Assembly (NCBI RefSeq): GCF_022200785.1
Contig: NZ_CP087585.1
Location: 1,984,001-2,048,000 of the forward strand
Length of the DNA: 64,000 nucleotides
From: Pedobacter mucosus
Lineage (GTDB): Bacteria > Bacteroidota > Bacteroidia > Sphingobacteriales > Sphingobacteriaceae
Direction: 5' to 3'
This document shows, one piece after another, positions 57,033 to 64,000 of the stretch. The notes beneath the pieces were generated by a model, which was given only the letters and a program-made list of their open reading frames with translations, did not search any database and was not told the DNA's origin. Both the position numbers and the translations under genes were made by a program. The stretch's first letter is position 1, and every line of letters starts with the position of its first letter.

Positions 57033-58130
57033 TTAATTATATACTTTGATCATAAAAACGTAATCCTCCAATTTTTCAATTTGCTTAGTACGTTTCAAAC
57101 CTGCCAATAAACTCTTTTTATTATTAGAAAGCCTTTTTACGCCAAGGGAATCCTGAGGAATTGCCCTCATTGCTTCCAAAATATATTTTGATTTTATGGC
57201 AAATGCTGCACCTTCAGTTTGATCAGGTTTTCCGCTGATAATCCCAACTAAATTACCATTATTGTCTAATAGCGGACCGCCACTATTACCGGGGTTAACA
57301 GGAATAGAAACCTGGTATTGAGTCGTATCACCAATAAATCCATTTTTAGAACTTACATAACCTTCGCCTAAAACAGCGTCATCTTTTGGATAACCTAAAG
57401 TATAAACTATCTCTCCGATGCTACTGGTATTCTTTTTTATAGTATAAGGGATTGAAGATAAATTAATAAAACTTTTATCACTTATTTTAAGGATAGCAAT
57501 ATCATTTTGAGGATCTGTATAAGCAGAGATTACTTTGAAAGATTCGCCTTTACTATTTTGTACATATAAAGAATCTGCTCCATTGATTACATGCAAATTA
57601 GTAAGGATATAACCGTTTGTAGAAATAGCGAAACCTGTACCACCGAAACTGTTTTGAACAGCTGGTTTACCAGCAGATGCAGTCGTGTTGTTTAATTTCC
57701 TTATTAAACTATTTTGCGTTTTAATTGCCTTATTAACTTGATTACTTAATAATACAAGCTGTTCTTTTTGCTTACTGTTGTGCTGAATAGAATAAATAGA
57801 GATAAGCGACAGAATGATAAATGAAGCGGCAACAGCAATTAAAGATTTATTTTTACGCCACATCTTTATAATTCTTGAAGGATGCGGCCTCAAGTTAGCA
57901 GTCAGACTTTCTACATCAATTTCTGCATGAATATGGTTTAATTGCTCTTTAAGGTTAAGTTGAGTAGCAAAAGTTTCCATAGATTGTAAAAAGAACTTAT
58001 GCGAAACTACTTTATGATCTACAGTTGCATCGTTTAGACGTAACTTTTCAAAAGCCTCTATTTCTTGTGTGTTAAGTTTACCTAAAAGATAATCTTCAAT
58101 AATTGCATCTAACTCCAAATCGTTTCTCAT
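57033..58130 (-). CDS. Membrane protein: anti-sigma-like N-terminus fused to a periplasmic trypsin-like protease
   Basis: 365 residues from ATG at 58130. The cytoplasmic part (1-95) begins DLELDAIIEDYLLGKL, the start seen in Bacteroidota anti-sigma factors. One membrane helix is at about 96-114, then a coiled segment (about 115-147), then an HtrA-type serine protease domain with His180 (TNLHV), Asp210 (QNDIAIL) and Ser283 (GNSGG). There is no PDZ domain. Eight bases separate it from the ECF sigma gene. The fusion suggests the protease is the sensor that frees the sigma factor; that is inference. Confidence 0.85.
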   Translation of the reverse strand: MRNDLELDAIIEDYLLGKLNTQEIEAFEKLRLNDATVDHKVVSHKFFLQSMETFATQLNLKEQLNHIHAEIDVESLTANLRPHPSRIIKMWRKNKSLIAVAASFIILSLISIYSIQHNSKQKEQLVLLSNQVNKAIKTQNSLIRKLNNTTASAGKPAVQNSFGGTGFAISTNGYILTNLHVINGADSLYVQNSKGESFKVISAYTDPQNDIAILKISDKSFINLSSIPYTIKKNTSSIGEIVYTLGYPKDDAVLGEGYVSSKNGFIGDTTQYQVSIPVNPGNSGGPLLDNNGNLVGIISGKPDQTEGAAFAIKSKYILEAMRAIPQDSLGVKRLSNNKKSLLAGLKRTKQIEKLEDYVFMIKVYN

Positions 58131-58138
58131 TTCAATTA

Positions 58139-58705
58139 TTATGTTTGAAAAAATATTTTCTTCAACCTTTGCAAGCATTTATACTTTTGTGTTTTGGCAT
58201 TATCAGTATTGGTATAGCCAAACTTTTCACAAATATCCTGCATGGAGAGATTATGAATATAAAAATCTTGAATAATCGTTTTGCAGGGTTCACCCAAGTG
58301 CTCAAGAGCAGATTGCATTTTTACAAATTGCATATCTTTTTCTTCATGCTGTTCTACATCTTCCTCCACAGCAAAAACATCTTCATAGTCAGTAATGTTA
58401 CCCGTCTTTTTACTATTTAGCGTTAATTTCTTAAGCCAAATACGGCGGCAAACTGAATAAATATATGTTTTTAATTTACTGCTAAGTTCAAAATTCCCCT
58501 CCTTAATTTTATTATATAATATAATTATAGCTTCTTGATAAACATCTTTTGCATCATCTTCACTGCCATTATTATTGAGTATAAATTGCAAAACCATTGC
58601 AAAATATGCTTTATATAACTTGCTAAGCGTATCTTCCGAGTTATTTAGAATACCTAAAATAACCTCTCTATCTGTTGGAACTGAACTCTTTAAACTGTTA
58701 TTCAC
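58139..58705 (-). CDS. ECF-type RNA polymerase sigma factor
   Basis: 188 residues. Region 2 includes SEDDAKDVYQEAIIILYNKI, and region 4 includes HLGEPCKTIIQDFYIHNLSMQDICEKFGYTN. The start is GTG at 58705. A GGGTTAC-N16-TATTAAC element shared with three neighbouring genes lies at 58708-58737, with the -10-like box only two bases before the GTG. Autoregulation is likely. The start may need revision because of this closeness. Confidence 0.92.
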   Translation of the reverse strand: MNNSLKSSVPTDREVILGILNNSEDTLSKLYKAYFAMVLQFILNNNGSEDDAKDVYQEAIIILYNKIKEGNFELSSKLKTYIYSVCRRIWLKKLTLNSKKTGNITDYEDVFAVEEDVEQHEEKDMQFVKMQSALEHLGEPCKTIIQDFYIHNLSMQDICEKFGYTNTDNAKTQKYKCLQRLKKIFFQT

Positions 58706-58707
58706 TA

Positions 58708-58737
58708 GTTAATACTTTTTTCTAAAAATAGTAACCC
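58708..58737 (-). promoter_or_regulatory. ECF-type promoter element upstream of the sigma gene
   Basis: Minus strand GGGTTAC (58737-58731), 16 nt, TATTAAC (58714-58708). Identical boxes and spacing occur before the lipoprotein gene at 59256, and near-identical ones before those at 58905 and 59847. Confidence 0.78.
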
Positions 58738-58845
58738 AATATTAGACAAAATATTATTTATAGCAGCTATTATTACTCAACACTAAACTCCAGTTCAGTG
58801 CAAATCAACCTCATAAAAAAAATAAAAATTATTATTTGAAAATTC

Positions 58846-58875
58846 GGGTTACCTTTTTACTTTTGCGGCATTAAC
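58846..58875 (+). promoter_or_regulatory. ECF-type promoter element of lipoprotein gene 1
   Basis: GGGTTAC (58846-58852), 16 nt, CATTAAC (58869-58875; one base differs from TATTAAC). It is 29 nt before the ATG. Confidence 0.8.
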
Positions 58876-58904
58876 ACATACTTAATCAATAAAAAATATT
58901 CAAA

Positions 58905-59123
58905 ATGAAAAATGCATTCAAATTAGGCTTTTTAGCTCTAGCTTTATCTTTATCAGTTGTTGCTTGTAATTCAGAAAAAAAAGCTGATGGTGCTGATACT
59001 ACTTTAACTGATTCTTCTACAATCGTTACTGATACTACTGCAAAAGATACAACTATTACTGATTCTACAGTTAAAGATACTGCTGTTAAAGCAACTACTA
59101 CTACAACTGAAGTTAAACACTAG
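58905..59123 (+). CDS. Small Thr/Asp-rich lipoprotein, tandem copy 1
   Basis: 72 residues. A lipoprotein signal ends LSVVAC (Cys21). The mature part is a Thr/Asp/Ser/Lys-rich low-complexity chain of [ST]-D-[ST]-type repeats. The protein is identical to copy 2; the genes differ at only two synonymous positions. Driven by the GGGTTAC-N16-CATTAAC promoter and ended by a terminator at 59135-59175. No known domain; an envelope-stress lipoprotein is the simplest reading. Confidence 0.9.
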   Translation: MKNAFKLGFLALALSLSVVACNSEKKADGADTTLTDSSTIVTDTTAKDTTITDSTVKDTAVKATTTTTEVKH

Positions 59124-59134
59124 TTTACTTTAAC

Positions 59135-59175
59135 AAAAAAAAATGTCTCTAGATACCCATCCGAAGACATTTTTA
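59135..59175 (+). terminator. Intrinsic terminator after lipoprotein copy 1
   Basis: AAAATGTCT and AGACATTTTT form the stem with a T-run. Confidence 0.8.
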
Positions 59176-59193
59176 TCTTTTTATAAATATTAT

Positions 59194-59223
59194 GGGTTAC
59201 CTTTTGCTAAAAAAGGTATTAAC
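59194..59223 (+). promoter_or_regulatory. ECF-type promoter element of lipoprotein gene 2
   Basis: GGGTTAC (59194-59200), 16 nt, TATTAAC (59217-59223). Identical to the sigma-gene element. It is 32 nt before the ATG. Confidence 0.8.
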
Positions 59224-59255
59224 AATAAATTAATCACTAAATAAAATATTCAAAA

Positions 59256-59474
59256 ATGAAAAATGCATTCAAATTAGGCTTTTTAGCTTTAGCTTTATCT
59301 TTATCAGTTGTTGCTTGTAACTCAGAAAAAAAAGCTGATGGTGCTGATACTACTTTAACTGATTCTTCTACAATCGTTACTGATACTACTGCAAAAGATA
59401 CAACTATTACTGATTCTACAGTTAAAGATACTGCTGTTAAAGCAACTACTACTACAACTGAAGTTAAACACTAG
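59256..59474 (+). CDS. Small Thr/Asp-rich lipoprotein, tandem copy 2
   Basis: 72 residues, identical in protein sequence to copy 1 (58905-59123), with the lipobox Cys21 and the same Thr/Asp-rich tail. The two genes differ at two synonymous sites only (CTC/CTT-type changes near codons 11 and 22), so the duplication is recent or maintained by gene conversion. It has its own promoter and terminator. Confidence 0.9.
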   Translation: MKNAFKLGFLALALSLSVVACNSEKKADGADTTLTDSSTIVTDTTAKDTTITDSTVKDTAVKATTTTTEVKH

Positions 59475-59491
59475 TTTAAATATTCTTATAT

Positions 59492-59526
59492 AAAAAAGCT
59501 TTAGATTCGTCTAAAGCTTTTTTTTT
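59492..59526 (+). terminator. Intrinsic terminator after lipoprotein copy 2
   Basis: AAAGCTTTAGA and TCTAAAGCTTT form an 11-bp stem with 4-nt loop and a long T-run. Confidence 0.93.
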
Positions 59527-59846
59527 GTGATTTTTTTAGCTAACACCCTTTATTAAGAAGTAGTCACTTAAAAAAATATAAGGGATCAGATTCAAATCAT
59601 TTGCTCAAAATTACGAATCGTCCGAACGTAAACGAGTATCCTCCTCTGTTCTTCTAAAATAAATTAGAATACCAACAAGCTTCTAACGATAATCTCATAT
59701 AACTGCTTCCAAGTGGCTTTATTTGTTGTAAATAGCATCGAACAAAATTAAAATTCATTTATTTAAAATATATGGGTTACTTATTTTGATTTTAGGTATA
59801 AATAGGTAGGTAATTATTTTATTAATCTTCAACAAAACAACAAAAC
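59527..59846. other. Intergenic gap between lipoprotein copies 2 and 3
   Basis: 320 nt, AT-rich. Apart from the ECF-type promoter at 59774-59803 I see no gene, repeat or terminator. Confidence 0.6.
59774..59803 (+). promoter_or_regulatory. ECF-type promoter element of lipoprotein gene 3
   Basis: GGGTTAC (59774-59780), 16 nt, TATAAAT (59797-59803; diverged from TATTAAC at three positions). It is 43 nt before the ATG. Confidence 0.65.
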
Positions 59847-60044
59847 ATGAAAAATGCATTCAAATTAGGCTTTTTAGCTATGGCTTTATCTTTATCAGTA
59901 GTTGCTTGTAAATCAGAGAAAAAAGCTGATGGTGCAGATTCTACAATGATGGATTCTTCTATGACGGACACATCTATGACAGACACTATGATGAAAGATT
60001 CAATGGCAAAAGACACCATGATGAAAGACACAACAAAAATGTAA
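59847..60044 (+). CDS. Small Met/Asp-rich lipoprotein, diverged copy 3
   Basis: 65 residues. The signal and first mature residues match copies 1 and 2 almost exactly (LSVVAC then KSEKKADGAD). The tail differs: Thr-rich repeats are replaced by DSMxxDTM-type repeats rich in Met. The tail may bind metal or oxidise easily; this is inference. It has its own promoter and a terminator at 60055-60090. Confidence 0.88.
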   Translation: MKNAFKLGFLAMALSLSVVACKSEKKADGADSTMMDSSMTDTSMTDTMMKDSMAKDTMMKDTTKM

Positions 60045-60054
60045 TCATCAATTT

Positions 60055-60090
60055 AAAAAGACTTTGGCTCCATTGCCAAAGTCTTTTTTT
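60055..60090 (+). terminator. Intrinsic terminator after lipoprotein copy 3
   Basis: AAAAAGACTTTGGC and GCCAAAGTCTTTTT form a 14-bp stem with a T-run. Confidence 0.94.
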
Positions 60091-60165
60091 GTTACAAAGT
60101 TATTTGCATACCACACCTTTAAATCCATCAATTGTAGTAAATTTGCGGCAAATATAACCGCATAA

Positions 60166-61512
60166 ATGAATTTAACCTCGCTACAAGCTATTTCCCCTGT
60201 TGATGGTCGTTACAGAAAAACTACTCAAGGATTAGCTGCTTACTTTTCTGAAGAAGCCTTAATAAAATATAGAGTTTTTGTTGAAATTGAATATTTTATT
60301 GCCCTTTCCGAAATCAATTTACCTGGTTTAGAAAATTTTGATAAATCCTTATATTCAGAATTGCGCAAGATCTATGAAACATTTTCTGAAAATGATGCAC
60401 TAGAAATCAAGGAAACGGAGAAGATTACCAATCATGATGTTAAGGCTGTAGAATATTTTATTAAAAGTAAATTTGATTCACTCTCCCTTCAAAATTATAA
60501 AGAGTTTATTCACTTTGGATTAACCTCTCAAGATATAAATAATACTGCTATTCCTTATTCCATTAAATTGGCGCTAAGTGAAAGCTATTTCCCAGCGATA
60601 AAATCATTAATTGAAAAAATTAATAGCTTAGCAATAGAATGGAAAGACATTCCGATGTTAGCTTTTACTCACGGGCAACCAGCATCTCCAACTAAATTGG
60701 GAAAAGAATTTATGGTTTTTGCTGATAGATTAAATATTCAGCTTGAAAACTTAAAATCAATTCCAAACAGCGCAAAATTTGGTGGTGCTACTGGAAACTT
60801 TAATGCTCATCATATCGCTTATCCACAAATAAATTGGGTAACCTTTTCTAACCAATTTGTAAATGAGACATTAGGTTTGACACGTGCCCAACACACCACT
60901 CAGATTGAACATTACGATCAATTTGCTGCCCAATGTGATGCGTTAAAACGTATTAATAACATTATTATAGATCTAGATAGAGACATTTGGACCTATATTT
61001 CTAAAAATTATTTTAAGCAGAGAATCAAGGCTGGTGAAATTGGTTCGTCGGCAATGCCGCATAAGGTAAATCCTATAGATTTTGAAAACGCTGAAGGAAA
61101 TGCAGGTATCGCAAATGCCTTATTTGAGTTTTTCGCTGCTAAACTTCCAATTTCACGTTTGCAAAGAGATTTAACTGATTCGACGGTTTTAAGAAACGTA
61201 GGTGTTCCATTAGCACACACATTAATTGCAATAAACTCGACTTTAAGGGGATTAGATAAAATTATTTTAAACGAGGCAGCATTACACGCAGATTTGGATG
61301 ACAATTGGGCTGTGGTGGCAGAAGCAATTCAAACCATTTTACGTCGCGAAAATTACCCAAACCCATACGAAGCTTTGAAGGAATTAACCAGAACAAATAC
61401 TAAAATTGATGCGAGTAGTATTGCAAATTTTATTGAAGGTTTAAATGTTGATGAATCGATTAAAATTCAATTAAGAACCATAACGCCTTTTAATTATACT
61501 GGTGTATTTTAG
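60166..61512 (+). CDS. purB: Adenylosuccinate lyase
   Basis: 448 residues of the fumarase/aspartase superfamily. The signature SSAMPHKVNPIDFENAEGN is complete, with LTSQDINNTA and the TTQIEHYD region. It performs two steps in purine synthesis (SAICAR and adenylosuccinate cleavage). A perfect -7 box TAAATTTG lies at 60138-60145. Confidence 0.97.
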   Translation: MNLTSLQAISPVDGRYRKTTQGLAAYFSEEALIKYRVFVEIEYFIALSEINLPGLENFDKSLYSELRKIYETFSENDALEIKETEKITNHDVKAVEYFIKSKFDSLSLQNYKEFIHFGLTSQDINNTAIPYSIKLALSESYFPAIKSLIEKINSLAIEWKDIPMLAFTHGQPASPTKLGKEFMVFADRLNIQLENLKSIPNSAKFGGATGNFNAHHIAYPQINWVTFSNQFVNETLGLTRAQHTTQIEHYDQFAAQCDALKRINNIIIDLDRDIWTYISKNYFKQRIKAGEIGSSAMPHKVNPIDFENAEGNAGIANALFEFFAAKLPISRLQRDLTDSTVLRNVGVPLAHTLIAINSTLRGLDKIILNEAALHADLDDNWAVVAEAIQTILRRENYPNPYEALKELTRTNTKIDASSIANFIEGLNVDESIKIQLRTITPFNYTGVF

Positions 61513-61599
61513 GCTTAATAAATTGACGTAGAACCGACAGCCTGGCCAACCGTTATTAATCAGTAATTGTTAATTTTGTTTATTCAAAAAGATTAAGAC

Positions 61600-62151
61600 A
61601 TGACGATTAACGTATATACAGAACAAACGCCTAATCCAGCAACCATGAAATTCATGGTAAACAAGTTATTAATTAACGGTAGCGAGGATTTCGCTACAAA
61701 AGAAAGTGCAGAAGTATCTCCATTTGCTAAAGAGTTATTTAAATTTAACTTCGTTTCAGGTGTATTTTTTGCAAGTAATTTTGTAACCGTTACTAAGACA
61801 GAAGACGCAGAATGGGCTGATATTGAAGCCATTTTGAAAGAATTTGTAAAAGGTGCAGTAGAATCTGAATTGAAAATCAAAGAGACAGCTTCAGAAGAAG
61901 CTCCAGCATTTGAAGGTTCAGAAACTGAAATTAAAATTCAACAGATTTTGCATGATTATGTTCGCCCGGCTGTTGAACAAGATGGAGGTGCCATTACTTA
62001 TAAATCTTTTGACGAAGGTGTGGTTACTGTAGAACTTCGTGGTTCTTGCAGCGGTTGTCCATCATCCACAATAACGCTTAAATCTGGTATTCAAAACTTA
62101 CTACAAAGAATGGTTCCTGAAGTTACAGAAGTGGTTTCAGAAGCTTTATAA
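61600..62151 (+). CDS. Nfu-type iron-sulfur cluster scaffold protein
   Basis: 183 residues. An Nfu N-terminal domain (about 1-90, YTEQTPNPATMKF) and a NifU C-terminal domain with the cluster Cys pair in GSCSGCPSS. It delivers Fe-S clusters in the cytoplasm. Order of the domains matches NfuA/Nfu1-like proteins. Confidence 0.94.
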   Translation: MTINVYTEQTPNPATMKFMVNKLLINGSEDFATKESAEVSPFAKELFKFNFVSGVFFASNFVTVTKTEDAEWADIEAILKEFVKGAVESELKIKETASEEAPAFEGSETEIKIQQILHDYVRPAVEQDGGAITYKSFDEGVVTVELRGSCSGCPSSTITLKSGIQNLLQRMVPEVTEVVSEAL

Positions 62152-62177
62152 AATCCTTTTTTATAGTGCCTTATGTT

Positions 62178-62223
62178 TAAAAAGAGGATGTATCATTATT
62201 ATAAATGATCATCCTCTTTTTTT
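62178..62223. terminator. Bidirectional terminator between the Nfu and glutamate-synthase-domain genes
   Basis: AAAAGAGGATG and CATCCTCTTTT pair, with an inner ATCATT/AATGAT stem and T-runs on the plus strand. Confidence 0.88.
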
Positions 62224-62278
62224 ATACCACTATTCATAACACATTCTTTGATGTTAAAAAAAGCTGGTTGTTTGTTAG

Positions 62279-63940
62279 TTAATGTCCATCATCATGCATG
62301 GTATCGCTATAAGGATTTGCATGTGCATAATCTACAGCTGAAACCTTATAATCTGTTGGTGCAAAAGTAGCTGCACTACTCAAGGCCATACCCAATTCGA
62401 AACGAGATGGATAAGGCGTTTTTAATAAACTACCTGCAGGTATATATGGAAAACTTTCTAAATAGGAATGCATTACGCTTGGGCTAACCCTCCTATTTAT
62501 ATATGCTCTACTTAATTGACTTGGCTCTCTTAAACCTGCAGCACCTAATAATTCTACCGCACTAGCAACCGTTAAATTGTGAAAGTTTTTAACACGAACG
62601 GTTTTATCTTCCACTACTAAACCTTTCATTAAGCTTTGATCTTGTGTAGCAACACCTGTTGGACAAGTATTGTTATTACATTCTAATGCTTGAATACAAC
62701 CTAGAGCAAACATCATTCCCCGTGCTGCATTACACATATCTGCACCTAGCGAAATGTTTTTTACCAGATCAAAACCAGTTGCAACTTTTCCTGATGCAAT
62801 AATTTTAATATGTTTTTTAAGGTCGAAACCACTTAAAACATCGTAAACAAATGCAACGCCTTCCCTTAAAGGCATACCTACAGAATTTGAAAATTCCTGA
62901 GGCGCTGCTCCTGTTCCACCTTCACCGCCATCAACAGTGATAAAGTCAGGGTAAATATTAGTTTCTATCATTGCTTTACAAATGGCGTAAAATTCACTTT
63001 TACGACCGATGCAAAGTTTGAAACCAACAGGTTTACCTCCGGATAAATCTCTTAGGCTTTTAACAAACGCTAATAAACTTACTGGAGAATTGAAAGCAGA
63101 ATGCGCAGGTGGCGATAATACATCTTTACCTTCTGGCACTAAACGAATACGAGCAACTTCTGCGGTAACTTTTTTTGCAGGTAACATACCACCATGACCA
63201 GGTTTAGCACCCTGAGAAAGTTTTATCTCGATCATTTTTACCTGATCAGATTTTGCCCTTTCTGCGTAAGCATCATAGTTAAAAGTTCCATCATCGTTTC
63301 TACAACCGAAATAACCGGTACCAATTTGCCAAATCAAATCTCCTCCCGGTTCGCGGTGATAATCGCTTATTCCGCCTTCACCTGTGTTGTGGGCAAAGTT
63401 TCCCATTTTTGCACCGCCATTTAAAGCCAAAATCGCATTCTGACTAAGCGATCCAAAACTCATAGCAGAGATATTGTAAATGCTGGATGAATATGGCTTT
63501 TTACAATCCGGACCTCCAACTAGAACACGCGGATCCTCGTTAAGTTCGTGGTGTGAAATAGCTGCGATGCTGTGACTCAACCATTCATAACCGTTTTCGT
63601 AAACGTTTAATTGCGTTCCAAAAGGAATAGTATCATTATCTTTTTTTGCTCTTTGGTAGATTAAGGATCTGTTTAAACGGCTATAAGGTGTTCCATTGGT
63701 GTCGCTTTCCACAAAATACTGATATACTTTCGGTCGCATGGCTTCCATAAAATACCTCAGTCTTCCAAAAACAGGATAATTTCGAACAATACTATGTTTA
63801 GGTTGATATAAATCATAAATGCCCAAGATTACGAATGGTCCAGTGAAAACGAAAGTCCACCATAAAAATGAATGGTACAAACCTAACATTATGGTAAGGG
63901 CGACTAAAAATGCTGCAACGGCAATAAATGCTTTTCTCAT
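62279..63940 (-). CDS. FMN-binding glutamate-synthase-domain membrane protein
   Basis: 553 residues. Two N-terminal membrane helices (about 5-25 and 27-45) precede a GltB-like FMN/Fe-S barrel with SMSFGSLSQNAILALN, KPGHGGMLPAKKVT, DGGEGGTGAAP and the 3Fe-4S Cys set in CIQALECNNNTCPTGVATQ. It lacks the glutaminase domain, so ammonia or another electron acceptor system is likely. True substrate unknown. Confidence 0.9.
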   Translation of the reverse strand: MRKAFIAVAAFLVALTIMLGLYHSFLWWTFVFTGPFVILGIYDLYQPKHSIVRNYPVFGRLRYFMEAMRPKVYQYFVESDTNGTPYSRLNRSLIYQRAKKDNDTIPFGTQLNVYENGYEWLSHSIAAISHHELNEDPRVLVGGPDCKKPYSSSIYNISAMSFGSLSQNAILALNGGAKMGNFAHNTGEGGISDYHREPGGDLIWQIGTGYFGCRNDDGTFNYDAYAERAKSDQVKMIEIKLSQGAKPGHGGMLPAKKVTAEVARIRLVPEGKDVLSPPAHSAFNSPVSLLAFVKSLRDLSGGKPVGFKLCIGRKSEFYAICKAMIETNIYPDFITVDGGEGGTGAAPQEFSNSVGMPLREGVAFVYDVLSGFDLKKHIKIIASGKVATGFDLVKNISLGADMCNAARGMMFALGCIQALECNNNTCPTGVATQDQSLMKGLVVEDKTVRVKNFHNLTVASAVELLGAAGLREPSQLSRAYINRRVSPSVMHSYLESFPYIPAGSLLKTPYPSRFELGMALSSAATFAPTDYKVSAVDYAHANPYSDTMHDDGH

Positions 63941-64000
63941 ATTTTATTAATTTGGCATTCTGTAAAGCGCAAAGATTAGGATTATTAAACAACTGACACT

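Overview
The window is AT-rich chromosomal DNA from a Bacteroidota bacterium, most likely Sphingobacteriaceae and Pedobacter-like. Supporting evidence: promoters of the Bacteroidota type (TTTG / TAnnTTTG), a murF-alr fusion gene, DUF4296 and TIGR02757 proteins, short eukaryote/archaea-type ProRS, GH43 and OmpP1/FadL proteins, and very few Shine-Dalgarno sequences. It is a dense housekeeping region with about 60 protein genes and three tRNAs. I see no phage, insertion sequence, CRISPR array or rRNA. The genus is inference from gene content, not a database match.

Layout. 1-2.4 kb: the trpD-trpF-trpB end of a tryptophan operon on the minus strand. It is preceded by a short leader gene with three consecutive Trp codons and an attenuator. 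2.4-9.7 kb: a Kir-type potassium channel, an esterase, an SDR, a phosphodiesterase, recR, a sodium/solute symporter, a LOG-family protein and an unknown protein. 9.8-18.2 kb: a DUF502 protein, murF-alr, recX, tRNA-Gly, tRNA-Leu, a GH43 glycosidase, tRNA-Ser and a 7TM-HD (PgpH-like) phosphodiesterase. 18.2-24.8 kb: an odd GC-richer intergenic island, a thiolase, two POT peptide transporters and a dolichyl-phosphate-mannose-type glycosyltransferase. 25-32 kb: a YdeI/OmdA protein, a Fic protein with a winged-helix tail behind two near-identical palindromes, a 2H phosphoesterase interrupted near its end by an in-frame stop, and a dnaE-like/dinB translesion polymerase pair.

32-45 kb: an orphan LuxR-type response regulator, a Crp/Fnr regulator, a TIGR02757 protein, a cystathionine synthase/lyase, proS, a glycine-rich lipoprotein, an OmpP1/FadL porin, an alpha-2-macroglobulin-like surface protein, a UbiD decarboxylase and Dps. 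45-57 kb: a five-LysM/RlpA-like protein, a uridine kinase, succinyl-CoA:3-ketoacid CoA-transferase subunits, a small Cys-rich protein, mutS2, and an operon of yggS, a GNAT, aspartate kinase and a methyltransferase-like gene, then a 1-Cys peroxiredoxin. 57-60 kb: an ECF sigma factor, a membrane protein fusing an anti-sigma-like N-terminus to a periplasmic trypsin-like protease, and three tandem small lipoproteins. 60-64 kb: purB, an Nfu-type Fe-S protein and a glutamate-synthase-domain protein.

The two most interesting systems are regulatory. First, upstream of trpD a 17-residue leader peptide with Trp-Trp-Trp, an antiterminator segment beside its stop codon and a strong terminator form a textbook-like attenuator. 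It drives a trp operon that begins with trpD. Second, the ECF sigma gene and all three neighbouring lipoprotein genes carry the same bipartite element, GGGTTAC-N16-TATTAAC (one box varies in each of two copies). The spacing is identical at all four sites, so this looks like a self-contained sigma/anti-sigma-protease/lipoprotein envelope-stress regulon.
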